This document shows, in pieces, positions 7,703 through 15,918 of a stretch of 64,000 nucleotides of DNA (position 1 is its first letter; each line of letters starts with the position of its first letter). The stretch covers positions 1 through 64,000 of the forward strand of contig JAFSCU010000016.1 in NCBI GenBank assembly GCA_017436575.1. Direction: 5' to 3'. A program made the position numbers and the translations under genes. Source of the stretch: Oscillospiraceae bacterium (GTDB taxonomy: Bacteria; Bacillota; Clostridia; Oscillospirales; Ruminococcaceae). The notes under the pieces were generated by a model, which was given only the letters and a program-made list of their open reading frames with translations, was not told where the DNA came from and ran no database searches.

Positions 7703-7731
7703 TTGACTAATTTTAGAGATTGTTATAAAAT
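7703..7731 (+). promoter_or_regulatory. promoter of ptsH
   Basis: TTGACT (7703-7708) and TAAAAT (7726-7731), spacing 17 nt, 51 nt before the start codon. Confidence 0.7.
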
Positions 7732-7782
7732 AGGTGCGTATCCAAAAATAATAAATCATTTTATATATGAGGAGATTATATA

Positions 7783-8046
7783 ATGTTTTACAAAGATGTT
7801 ACAGTTGAAAATCAGGTAGGTCTGCACGCTCGTCCAGCTACTTTCTTTATCCAGAAAGCAAATGAATTCAAATCTTCTATCTGGGTAGAAAAAGAAGAAA
7901 GAAGAGTAAATGCAAAGAGTCTTCTGGGCGTTCTGTCCCTGGGTATTGTTGGCGGTACAACAATCAGAGTTATCGCTGATGGTCAGGATGAAGAAGCAGC
8001 AGTTGAAGCTCTGGTTAAACTGGTAAACTCCGGTTTTGCTGACTAA
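7783..8046 (+). CDS. ptsH: phosphocarrier protein HPr
   Basis: An 87-aa HPr that carries phosphate from enzyme I to the sugar-specific EIIA proteins. The active-site His is present in GLHARPATFF, which argues against the Crh paralogue (His replaced), and the regulatory Ser region NAKSLLGVLSLG is intact. AGGAGAT precedes the ATG. It stands alone between its promoter and a terminator, away from ptsI. Confidence 0.94.
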   Translation: MFYKDVTVENQVGLHARPATFFIQKANEFKSSIWVEKEERRVNAKSLLGVLSLGIVGGTTIRVIADGQDEEAAVEALVKLVNSGFAD

Positions 8047-8062
8047 TTGATATACGCAAATA

Positions 8063-8098
8063 CACCGCCTGTTTTATACAGGTGGTTTTTTGTTTTTC
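8063..8098 (+). terminator. terminator after ptsH
   Basis: CCGCCTGT and ACAGGTGG (stem about 8065-8085) are followed by TTTTTTGTTTTT. Confidence 0.88.
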
Positions 8099-8184
8099 TA
8101 TATACTTTTATCACAATACTGTGGTAAAATAAAATTATGGGCTGATGTCAGTCCTTTCACTATTCTTCTTTTACAGGAGCTATA

Positions 8185-10011
8185 ATGACCAGACAGGAAC
8201 TTTACGAAAAAGCACGCAGCCTGCCGTTGTTACCGGGGGTTTATATCATACGCGATAAAAATGATGAAATCATCTACATCGGTAAGGCAAAGCGACTGAA
8301 AATAAGAGTAAGCCAGTATTTTAAAGAAGGGGCTGAACATCTGCCTAAGGTGCAGAGGATGGTGGATAATGCATTTTCTTTTGATGTTATCGTTACCAAT
8401 TCAGAGTTTGAAGCCCTTACTTTGGAGTGCAGTCAGATAAAACTCCACAGCCCAAAATACAACATTCTGCTTAAAGATGACAAAGGCTATAATTTTATAA
8501 AAATTTCCAAAGAGCCTTTCCCACGTATTACAGCAGAATTTCAGGTGCTGGATGACAGCAAATATCTTGGTCCATATATGTCCAGCTTTGCGGTAAGGGA
8601 AATGGTGGCCACAGCCCAGCAGATATTCCGTCTGCCTACCTGCAGTCGTGTTTTTCCCCGCGATTTTGGTAAAGAACGTCCTTGCCTGAATTTCCATATC
8701 AAAAAATGTATGGGTGTATGCCGTGGCAAAATCAGCCAGCAGGATTACAACGACATTATCGACAGTGCTGTTAAATTTATCAAACAGGACACTGACAAGA
8801 TTATAGAAGTTTTACAGCAGAATATGGAAGAAGCGGCCGAAGAACTGAATTTTGAAAAAGCTGCTCTTATACGCGACCAGATAAATGCTATAAATAAACT
8901 GTCTGCAGGTCAGAATGTGGTAAATGACAGTCTGCAAAGCCACGATTTTATCGCAGTGGCAGGCAGTGGCAAAAACTGCTGTGTGGCAGTTCTCCGTTTT
9001 CGTCAGGGCAGACTGATGGATAAAAAAGAACATGTTTTCTTCGGAGAAGAAAATATAAAAGATGTGCGAGATGAATTCCTTGTGCAATTCTATTCCACTG
9101 AACAACCCCCTAAAAATGTCCTCCTTGACGAAATGCCAATGGACGAAGACATTGTTGAATATATTCAGAAACAGTCAAAAACCAAGGTGAATGTGTCCTA
9201 TGTGCAGAAAGGTGAAAATCTGAAAATAATCAAAATGGCATATACCAATGCTGTTGACCGCCTGGCCCGTGAAAGTGGCCGACTTGATAAAAGCCAGCGT
9301 TTTCTGGACGAACTGGCCAATATGCTGGGCCTGCCACAGGCACCACACACTATTGAAAGCTATGATATATCCAACTGGGGTGACGGTACCAGCGTTGCAG
9401 GTATGGTTGTGTTTGAAGACGGCAAACCGAAAAAAAGCGGCTACCGTACCTTTAAAATGCGCACAGTTGCCGGTACTGACGACTATGCTTCAATGCAGGA
9501 AACCCTTTCACGCCGTGTGGCAGAATTTGAAAAAGGAACAGGCGGTCAGTTCGGTATAAAGCCTGATGTTATTTTCCTTGATGGTGGTAAAGGTCAGCTG
9601 TCATCAGTCCTTGAAATTCTGGCAGGAACAGCCTTCCGGGATGTGCCTGTATTTGGCATGGTAAAAGACTCAAAGCACCGCACAAGGGCAATGGTTGGTC
9701 GTGACGGGGAAATTGCTATCGCAATGCACAAAGGTATATTTAAATTTGTAACCGAAATTCAGGACGAGGTACATCGTTTTTCCATTGAATATCAGCGCAG
9801 AAGCCGGAAAAGCAAATCCTATGCAGTCACACTTACCAAAATTCCGGGTATAGGTGAGAAAAAAGCAGAAAATCTGATGAGAAAATTCAAAACAGTTGCA
9901 AATGTAAAAGCGGCCGAAATGAATGACCTTATAGAAGCCGATGGCATCAGTTATAAGGATGCCAGAAATATATACTACTATTTCCATGATGAGGAGGGAA
10001 ATCTGAAATGA
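8185..10011 (+). CDS. uvrC: excinuclease ABC subunit C
   Basis: The dual-incision nuclease of nucleotide excision repair. The 608-aa protein has the GIY-YIG domain near the N-terminus (PLLPGVYIIRDKNDEIIYIG), a UVR motif (AAEELNFEKAALIRDQI), the RNase H-like domain with SYDISNWGD and IFLDGGKGQL, and C-terminal helix-hairpin-helices (IPGIGEKKAENLMRKF). The stop codon overlaps the rsmD start by 4 nt, so uvrC, rsmD and coaD form one operon. Confidence 0.97.
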   Translation: MTRQELYEKARSLPLLPGVYIIRDKNDEIIYIGKAKRLKIRVSQYFKEGAEHLPKVQRMVDNAFSFDVIVTNSEFEALTLECSQIKLHSPKYNILLKDDKGYNFIKISKEPFPRITAEFQVLDDSKYLGPYMSSFAVREMVATAQQIFRLPTCSRVFPRDFGKERPCLNFHIKKCMGVCRGKISQQDYNDIIDSAVKFIKQDTDKIIEVLQQNMEEAAEELNFEKAALIRDQINAINKLSAGQNVVNDSLQSHDFIAVAGSGKNCCVAVLRFRQGRLMDKKEHVFFGEENIKDVRDEFLVQFYSTEQPPKNVLLDEMPMDEDIVEYIQKQSKTKVNVSYVQKGENLKIIKMAYTNAVDRLARESGRLDKSQRFLDELANMLGLPQAPHTIESYDISNWGDGTSVAGMVVFEDGKPKKSGYRTFKMRTVAGTDDYASMQETLSRRVAEFEKGTGGQFGIKPDVIFLDGGKGQLSSVLEILAGTAFRDVPVFGMVKDSKHRTRAMVGRDGEIAIAMHKGIFKFVTEIQDEVHRFSIEYQRRSRKSKSYAVTLTKIPGIGEKKAENLMRKFKTVANVKAAEMNDLIEADGISYKDARNIYYYFHDEEGNLK

Positions 10012-10547
10012 GAGTAATCAGTGGCAGTGCCAGAGGCACAAAACTGGAAAGCCTGGAAGGTCTTTCCACACGCCCTACAATTGACAGGGTAAAAGAGGGT
10101 ATTTTCTCCTCTATTCAGTTTGTTGTACCGGGTGCCAGAATACTGGATTTATTTGCAGGCAGCGGCCAGATGGGTATTGAATGTCTGTCACGTGGTGCAA
10201 CTAAAGGTGTATTTGTTGACAGCAACAGAGATGCTGTCAATGTTGTCATCAAAAATATCAAAGCCTGCAATCTTTTTGATAAAGCCAGAGTTGTAAATAT
10301 GACAGCACAGGATTATCTGGGCAGTTGTAAGGATGAATTTGATATAATTTTTCTTGATCCTCCATACAATATGGGAATTTTGGATGAAATTCTTGAAAAA
10401 GTCTACCAAATCACTGCACCAGGTGGTATAATAATTGCAGAAAGTGAGCTTGGCTGGAAACCTGCCACAGAAATTGATGGTTTGGAAATGGTCAAGCAGT
10501 ATAAATACGGAAAAGTTTTCGTAACTAAATTCCAAAAGGAGAGTTAA
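10008..10547 (+). CDS. rsmD: 16S rRNA (guanine-966-N2)-methyltransferase RsmD
   Basis: A 179-aa SAM-dependent methyltransferase with motif I (ILDLFAGSGQMGIE) and the catalytic IIFLDPPYN of N-methyltransferases. The N-terminal VISGSARGTKLESLEGLSTRPTIDR is typical of RsmD. ATGA overlap with uvrC and a 1-nt gap to coaD indicate translational coupling. The rsmD-coaD pairing is conserved in Firmicutes. Confidence 0.95.
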   Translation: MRVISGSARGTKLESLEGLSTRPTIDRVKEGIFSSIQFVVPGARILDLFAGSGQMGIECLSRGATKGVFVDSNRDAVNVVIKNIKACNLFDKARVVNMTAQDYLGSCKDEFDIIFLDPPYNMGILDEILEKVYQITAPGGIIIAESELGWKPATEIDGLEMVKQYKYGKVFVTKFQKES

Positions 10548-10548
10548 T

Positions 10549-11022
10549 ATGAGAATTGCTATCGTACCGGGTTCTTTTGACCCTATTACAAAAGGTCATG
10601 TAGATATAATTGAACGTACAGGTAAACTCTTTGACAAAGTTATTGCTGTTGTTCTGGTTAACCCGACTAAAAAGCCTACATTTACCACTGAAGAAAGAGT
10701 GGATATGATTAAACGTGTAACAGGCCACATTCCAAATCTGGAAGTAGACAGCTATTCAGGTCTGCTGGCTGACTATGCAAGAATGAAAGGCGCACAGACA
10801 CTGGTAAAAGGTCTGCGTGCTGTGTCTGACTTTGAATATGAATTCCAGCAGGCACTTACAAACAAAATTCTCAATCCTGACCTGGAAACAATGTTTATGA
10901 TGACAAACCAGAAATATATGTACCTGTCATCTACTATTGTTCGTCAGATTGCCGCCTTTGACGGTGATATTTCAGAATTTGTCCTGCCTGAAATCAAGGA
11001 TGATATTCTGGAACGCATTTAA
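10549..11022 (+). CDS. coaD: phosphopantetheine adenylyltransferase
   Basis: Catalyses the penultimate step of coenzyme A synthesis, making dephospho-CoA from 4'-phosphopantetheine and ATP. The 157-aa protein carries the nucleotidyltransferase TxGH motif (PGSFDPITKGHVDII) and the second conserved segment YLSSTIVRQIA. AAAGGAGAG overlaps the end of rsmD. It is followed 24 nt later by a coiled-coil gene. Confidence 0.96.
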   Translation: MRIAIVPGSFDPITKGHVDIIERTGKLFDKVIAVVLVNPTKKPTFTTEERVDMIKRVTGHIPNLEVDSYSGLLADYARMKGAQTLVKGLRAVSDFEYEFQQALTNKILNPDLETMFMMTNQKYMYLSSTIVRQIAAFDGDISEFVLPEIKDDILERI

Positions 11023-11046
11023 CAAATTATTGTAAGGAGATAATAA

Positions 11047-11496
11047 ATGGCAGTATCAGTAGAAACAATGCTGGAAAACCTGGAAGAAGTTCTTGAAGAA
11101 GGTATGGCAGTTCCTCTCAGTGGCGGCAAGCGCATGGTAGATGTTGATGCAGCACGCGACATCATTGACGATATCCGCATCAATATGCCACAGGAAATCC
11201 TGCAGGCAAAGGCCATTGTTCAGGACAGGGCACAGATTCTGGCAAAAGCCAAAAGGGAAGCGGAAGAAATGGTGCGCGCAGCTGAAGAACGTGCACGCAA
11301 ATTGCTGGACCGTGAGGAAATTGTGCGCCAGGCTGAAGAAAAGGCAAAGGCTATCACATCTGAAGCGAACCAGCAGGCCAGTCAGCTTCGTGCCACAGTG
11401 ACAAAATACTGTGACAATATGCTGGCAACCACACAGGAACAGCTGCAGAAAAGCTTTAACGAAATGAAAATTGTTCGTGACAATCTGAAAAAATAA
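11047..11496 (+). CDS. coiled-coil protein, ATP synthase subunit B/E-like
   Basis: The 149-aa protein is rich in Ala, Glu, Lys and Arg. Its region from about residue 55 to 145 looks like one continuous helix of the kind found in V/F-type ATPase peripheral stalks (AKAKREAEEMVRAAEERARKLL). Genes like this commonly follow coaD in Clostridia and are often labelled ATPase, but no Walker motif is present and no catalytic role should be assumed. AAGGAGAT precedes the ATG. A structural or scaffolding role is possible. Confidence 0.6.
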   Translation: MAVSVETMLENLEEVLEEGMAVPLSGGKRMVDVDAARDIIDDIRINMPQEILQAKAIVQDRAQILAKAKREAEEMVRAAEERARKLLDREEIVRQAEEKAKAITSEANQQASQLRATVTKYCDNMLATTQEQLQKSFNEMKIVRDNLKK

Positions 11497-11509
11497 TAAC
11501 AAATAAATT

Positions 11510-11545
11510 GCCTCCTGCATAATATACTGCAGGAGGCGTTTTTTA
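11510..11545 (+). promoter_or_regulatory. terminator-like hairpin containing the spoVM ribosome-binding site
   Basis: GCCTCCTGCA (11510-11519) and TGCAGGAGGC (11528-11537) form a perfect 10-bp stem with an 8-nt loop, followed by GTTTTTT. It reads as an intrinsic terminator for the coaD operon. Its 3' arm also contains AGGAGG, placed correctly for the ATG at 11545. Any transcript that extends into spoVM therefore has its ribosome-binding site paired with CCTCCT. Confidence 0.75.
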
Positions 11546-11613
11546 TGAAAGTTGTTATCGTCAGAAGTCCAAAAATATTCAGAGGACTGTTGAAATTAAT
11601 ATTTAAAATATAA
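11545..11613 (+). CDS. spoVM: SpoVM-like stage V sporulation peptide (22 aa)
   Basis: A tiny reading frame begins MKVVIVRSPKIFRG and ends in a hydrophobic, basic amphipathic segment (LLKLIFKI). It matches the layout of SpoVM, the 26-residue Bacillus subtilis peptide that senses positive curvature on the forespore membrane and anchors SpoIVA. The Pro-Lys pair falls at positions 9-10 as in B. subtilis, and Gly14 and a basic residue at 17 are also kept. AGGAGG lies 8-9 nt upstream. It is close to sipL-like and spoIVA. The peptide is short, so identity rests on these few residues and context. Confidence 0.82.
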   Translation: MKVVIVRSPKIFRGLLKLIFKI

Positions 11614-11636
11614 AAGGAGAGCATTGCTCTCCTTTT
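11612..11636. terminator. bidirectional terminator between spoVM and lipoprotein gene
   Basis: AAAAGGAGAGC and GCTCTCCTTTT form an 11-bp stem with an ATT loop. A-rich and T-rich flanks make it usable in both directions between convergent genes. Confidence 0.8.
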
Positions 11637-11642
11637 AAAATG

Positions 11643-12131
11643 TTATTTCTTTACAATTTCAATCCAACAGTAGCCTTCAGCACAGGTGATTTCAATTTCG
11701 TTGCCATTGGCATCTTTTACAGACCACTCATAAACATAGCCCTCGATGCCACCTGTTTCTTCTACAGTAAAACCGTATGAAGACAGTGAGTCAAGATAAC
11801 TAATAAGTGCGGCTTTATCTTCACCATAACCGATTGTTTTGCCTTCGCTGTCTGTCAGGGTTTCAGTTTTCAGACCACCCAGTTCCATTTTATATGTGTT
11901 GCCGTTCATTTCTGTTTCCCAGCCTGTAAATGGCAGCTGTGGCAGCAGGGCTTCAAATTCATTGCTTGCCCAGCTGGTATCAAATGTGTTTTCATCAGCT
12001 TTTTTGTCATCTGTTACGGAAACTTCGCTGTTTGTGTTTACATTGTCATCATTGTTTTCGCTTTCTCCGCCGCAGGCAACCAGTGAAACTGCCAGTACAG
12101 CAGCCAGAATGAATGCAAGTGTTTTTTTCAT
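11643..12131 (-). CDS. predicted lipoprotein, function unknown
   Basis: A 162-aa product with a lipoprotein signal peptide (KKTLAFILAAVLAVSLVACGG; the lipobox Cys follows SLVA). An Asp/Asn/Ser-rich linker to about residue 50 and a small C-terminal domain (about residues 60-162) follow. The ATG at 12131 has AAAGGAG 7 nt upstream; a TTG two codons earlier is not needed. It is expected to be anchored to the outer face of the membrane. No family is recognised in the C-terminal domain. Confidence 0.8.
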   Translation of the reverse strand: MKKTLAFILAAVLAVSLVACGGESENNDDNVNTNSEVSVTDDKKADENTFDTSWASNEFEALLPQLPFTGWETEMNGNTYKMELGGLKTETLTDSEGKTIGYGEDKAALISYLDSLSSYGFTVEETGGIEGYVYEWSVKDANGNEIEITCAEGYCWIEIVKK

Positions 12132-12191
12132 AAACAAACTCCTTTATTGAAATTTTACCATAAAAATTATATATATATATTGTCAAGTGGA

Positions 12192-12232
12192 AAACAAATC
12201 ATCTGCAGGATATCACTGCAGATGGTTTGTTT
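12192..12232. terminator. terminator after proS, between the lipoprotein gene and proS
   Basis: AAACAAATCATCTGCAG (12192-12208) and CTGCAGATGGTTTGTTT (12216-12232) form a long stem with one G-T pair. Confidence 0.75.
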
Positions 12233-12236
12233 TTAA

Positions 12237-13964
12237 TTATTTATTAAGTGTGTCCAGCATTTCTTTTCTCAGATTAAGAATGTAATCCAGTGCTTCTTCA
12301 ACATCAACAGAAACTTTTACAGATTTGTCTCTTGTAGAAATTTCAATTTTGTTTTCTTTCAGGTTTCTTGGGCTTACAACCACTCTGATTGGCACACCCA
12401 GCAGGTCAGCGTCTGCAAACATTTCACCAGGTCTGATGCCGGCTCTGTCATCATAGATAACTTCTGCTTTGGCAGCCTGCAGTTTGGCATACATTTCATC
12501 AGCAACTGCTTTTGTCTGTTCATCATCAGCACGCAGGCAGCACAGATGCACTTCCCATGGAGCGATGGAAATAGGCCAGATTGGGCCATAGTCGTCGTGT
12601 TTTGCTTCACATACTGATGCAGCCAGTCTGCCTACGCCAATGCCGTAGCAACCCATAATTGGGTTGTGAACCACACCGTCTTTATCTGTATATGTCATAC
12701 CCATTGATTCTGTGTATTTTGTACCCAGCTGGAAGATATTGCCAACTTCAATACCTCTTTTGATTGTCAGGCTGTGTTTGCCGCATTTTGGGCAGATGCC
12801 GCCTTCAACAACTTTTGCGATATCGTGGTATACCACACCGTCAACATCTCTTTCCAGATTTACACCTGTCAGGTGGTAATCAACTTTATTTGCGCCTGCA
12901 ACCAGTGCTGGAATTCCTTTCAATGAAAGGTCATAGTAAACTTCTACATCCTTGCTGATGCCTACAGGACCGATAAAACCTGCTACAACAGGGCTATCTT
13001 CGTCAATAACTGCAGGGTGAATTTCTTCGCCAACCAGATTACGCAGTTTTGTTTCGTTTACTTCAAAGTCGCCTCTTGTGAATGCAACTACAAATTTATC
13101 GTCAGCATTTTTCTGGTAAACAACTGCTTTGCAGGACAGTCTGATGTCAGATTTCAGGAATGCGCATACATCTTCGATTGTTTTGCAGTCTGGTGTTTCC
13201 ACTTCAGCCAGTTCAGCTACAGGAATATCAAAGTTGTTTTCCACAATATTCTGTGCAGCTTCCATATTTGCACTGTAATCGCAGTCTTCGCACAGAACGA
13301 TAGAGTCTTCGCCGATTTCGTTCAGCAGCATATATTCGTGGGAAACACTGCCACCCATCATACCGCTGTCAGATGCAACAGTTACAACTTCAGGCACACC
13401 AGCTCTTGCAAACACTCTGTTGTATGCGTCATAACATCTCTGGTAATATTCTTCCAGGTCTTCCTGTGATGTGTGGAAAGAATAGGCATCTTTCATTGTG
13501 AATTCGCGCACACGAATCATACCGGCTCTTGGTCTTGCTTCGTCACGGAATTTTCTCTGAATCTGATAAATCATAAATGGATACTGCTGATATGACTGAC
13601 CAAATTCTCTTACCAGCTGTACAGCTGCTTCTTCATGTGTCATGCCCAGAACCATTCTTGCTTTGTTTCTGTCGTTGAATCTTACCAGTTCGCTGGCAAT
13701 GCTGTCATATCTGCCGCTTTCTTCCCACAGTTCTGCAGGCATTACAACAGGGAACAGCACTTCCTGGCCGTCAATAGCATCCATTTCTTCCCTGATAATG
13801 TTTTCGATTTTCTTTGTTACTCTTCTCAATACAGGAAATTCAGAGAAAATACCACTGCCTACATATTTCATATAGCCGCCGCGCACCATCAGTGCATGGC
13901 TGTCTACAACACAGTCGGATGGTCTTTCTTTAAATCTCTGTCCAACAAGATTTCTTACTTTCAT
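12237..13964 (-). CDS. proS: prolyl-tRNA synthetase
   Basis: A class II synthetase that charges tRNA-Pro. At 575 aa it is the bacterial-type enzyme with an editing insertion between motifs 2 and 3. Motif 2 (IQRKFRDEARPRAGMIRVREFTMKDAYSFH) and motif 3 (GIGVGRLAASVCE) are clear. I start it at the ATG at 13964 (MKVRNLVGQRF) behind AAAGGAT; the in-frame extension upstream is leader RNA. It is regulated by a T-box leader (see separate entry). Confidence 0.96.
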   Translation of the reverse strand: MKVRNLVGQRFKERPSDCVVDSHALMVRGGYMKYVGSGIFSEFPVLRRVTKKIENIIREEMDAIDGQEVLFPVVMPAELWEESGRYDSIASELVRFNDRNKARMVLGMTHEEAAVQLVREFGQSYQQYPFMIYQIQRKFRDEARPRAGMIRVREFTMKDAYSFHTSQEDLEEYYQRCYDAYNRVFARAGVPEVVTVASDSGMMGGSVSHEYMLLNEIGEDSIVLCEDCDYSANMEAAQNIVENNFDIPVAELAEVETPDCKTIEDVCAFLKSDIRLSCKAVVYQKNADDKFVVAFTRGDFEVNETKLRNLVGEEIHPAVIDEDSPVVAGFIGPVGISKDVEVYYDLSLKGIPALVAGANKVDYHLTGVNLERDVDGVVYHDIAKVVEGGICPKCGKHSLTIKRGIEVGNIFQLGTKYTESMGMTYTDKDGVVHNPIMGCYGIGVGRLAASVCEAKHDDYGPIWPISIAPWEVHLCCLRADDEQTKAVADEMYAKLQAAKAEVIYDDRAGIRPGEMFADADLLGVPIRVVVSPRNLKENKIEISTRDKSVKVSVDVEEALDYILNLRKEMLDTLNK

Positions 13965-14010
13965 TTTGGTAATCCTTTCGTTTTTCTTTGTTGGGTTTAC
14001 CGGGGCAAAT

Positions 14011-14284
14011 AAAAAAGCCCCAAGCATAACCCACTTGTTATACTTAGGACGAATAATAATCCGCGTTACCACCTAAATTCAGACTGTTGTCTGCACCTCG
14101 TTGCAGGCCTGTACCTGCCTGTCTTTTAACGGTGACTGCCGTCAAGAGTTTCAGATTGCTCTGTTTTATCCCTTGCTGTTCATAGACTGGTTCAACACCA
14201 CTTGCCAAAGGCCTTGCACCCACCGGCCTCTCTCTGATGGTTTGTGATATTTACTGTTTCTAATCATCACATTTGATACAAAAT
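14011..14284 (-). promoter_or_regulatory. T-box leader of proS (specifier CCA)
   Basis: Read on the minus strand, the leader has the Stem I elements (AGTA, AGAGAG, GGTGGGTGCAAG), a candidate Pro specifier CCA after TTGAA (complement of 14188-14190), and the T-box sequence AGGTGGTAACGCGGATT near 14055-14075. The terminator pairs CCTAAGTATAAC (14048-14037) with GTTATGCTTGGG and ends in TTTTTT (14016-14011). Uncharged tRNA-Pro would stabilise the antiterminator and allow proS expression. The specifier matching the downstream synthetase is strong internal support. Confidence 0.92.
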
Positions 14285-14313
14285 ATTTTATCACAAAAAA
14301 TATTGGTTGTCTA
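14285..14313 (-). promoter_or_regulatory. promoter of the proS T-box transcript
   Basis: On the minus strand TAGACA (14313-14308) and TAAAAT (14290-14285) are spaced by 17 nt, directly upstream of the T-box leader. Confidence 0.65.
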
Positions 14314-14397
14314 CATTTGTTTTGTAATATTCCATTATCATACAGAATATATATTTACAAGGCAACATATATATCGCCGCCAGGAAGGAGCCAATCT

Positions 14398-15909
14398 ATG
14401 CCAAATCAACTTTTGACAGACAGCATATCATCTACAGCAAAATTTCTTGATACTGCCTTTGAAATTGCAGTAGAACAGGAAATACTGCTGGCTGATTATG
14501 ACAAATCTGTTTTCAAGATAGTAAAAACCTGTGTTGACCACACAATAACCCAGAAATATATCAATGGCAATAAACTGATATGCGAAGGCTATTTCAGAAT
14601 AAGTATTTTTTATCAGCCGCCACAGGAAGACAAACTGACTGTTATTACCAAAAAACAGCCTTTCCGGCATCAGCTTGATTTGCCTGTTCCTGTTCGGTCA
14701 CCTTACTTTTTGCCTGTAAACGGCAACCTGCAATATGTAAATACCAGGGCGGTCAGTCCCACCAGGATATCTGTCAGCGGTGTTTACAGTTTCAATGCAA
14801 AAGTTTATGGTGTACAGCAGACAGCAGTTGTCAGTGCTGTTTCGTCTGCTACTGCCTGTGCAGACAGCAATTCACAGACATACTTCACTTTATGCAGTGC
14901 CGGCCAGCGCCAGTTTTCCATGGAAGATGAAATCAGCTTGCCGGACAATGTGGATAAAATACTGAATATTACCCTGGGAGCCCACAACTGTACAGTAAAT
15001 TCCCATCAGGATAAAGTAAATATAAAAGGCGAGGCAGTGGTGGATTTTTTTTATACTGTGGAAAACTCTCCCCGGATAAACCATATTCCTAAAACGTTTC
15101 TATACAATCAGGTGGTTGATATGCCCGGTATGGCGGAAAACAATGTGGCCTATGCAGATTTTTCCATAACCAGCTTTACAGTTACTGCCAATTCTGATAC
15201 AGGTAAAACCAACTGTCTTATTACCGCCACCCTTGACGCAAAGTCTTTCAGAAAAGAAAATCTTATATTGGTAAATGACTGTTTTTCAAAAAGCTATGAA
15301 TATGAAAAATCCCATAAAGATATTATGATGGATTTTAATATATCAGCAGTATCAAAAATACAGAATTTTCAGGTGGAAGACACTATAGGCAGCGGATTTG
15401 TACCTGTTTATACAATAATAGACACATCCGCACCATATACAGTGGAATCAGACGGCAGGCAGGTAATGAAAGCTAAAACCACTGTAAGCGTAATTGTAAA
15501 GAATGAAAATAAAGAATATGAATGTTTTACAAAGACAGGCGATATCACACTTGATACAGGCAGCTCGCTGTCAGCAGATGATGACATATTTGTTACATGC
15601 CAGCGGTACGGTGCAGATGTGACTGTCAGCGGTGAAGTGATGAAAGCAAGATTTTCTGTAAATGTAAAAGGTTTTGTCATTAGGCATAAAAACCATAAAG
15701 TATTGGCAGACTTTACCGAAAATCATTCTGCACCTGTTTCAAACCCTGCAGATGCATTGATACTTTATTATGGTGACAAAGGAGAGAATGTATTTGATAT
15801 TGCTATGAAATACAGAACAGACCTTTCACTTGTTATGACAGAAAACAATCTGGATACAAAAATTCTTACCGAAGATAAAATGCTGCTTATTCCTGCATAC
15901 AGACAGTGA
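14398..15909 (+). CDS. sipL: SipL-like SPOCS (DUF3794) and LysM spore protein
   Basis: The 503-aa protein has repeated SPOCS/DUF3794-type domains (about residues 30-125, 185-265 and 320-410) and a C-terminal LysM-type domain (about 455-503; LYYGDKGENVFDIAMKY...LIPAY). This matches SipL of Clostridioides difficile, which binds SpoIVA through its LysM domain and is needed for coat localisation. The ATG at 14398 follows AGGAAGGAG. It is 9 nt upstream of spoIVA, so co-transcription is near certain. A CATACA at 14339-14344 could be a sigma-E -10 element, but the -35 is weak. Confidence 0.85.
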   Translation: MPNQLLTDSISSTAKFLDTAFEIAVEQEILLADYDKSVFKIVKTCVDHTITQKYINGNKLICEGYFRISIFYQPPQEDKLTVITKKQPFRHQLDLPVPVRSPYFLPVNGNLQYVNTRAVSPTRISVSGVYSFNAKVYGVQQTAVVSAVSSATACADSNSQTYFTLCSAGQRQFSMEDEISLPDNVDKILNITLGAHNCTVNSHQDKVNIKGEAVVDFFYTVENSPRINHIPKTFLYNQVVDMPGMAENNVAYADFSITSFTVTANSDTGKTNCLITATLDAKSFRKENLILVNDCFSKSYEYEKSHKDIMMDFNISAVSKIQNFQVEDTIGSGFVPVYTIIDTSAPYTVESDGRQVMKAKTTVSVIVKNENKEYECFTKTGDITLDTGSSLSADDDIFVTCQRYGADVTVSGEVMKARFSVNVKGFVIRHKNHKVLADFTENHSAPVSNPADALILYYGDKGENVFDIAMKYRTDLSLVMTENNLDTKILTEDKMLLIPAYRQ

Positions 15910-15918
15910 GGTGATAAG

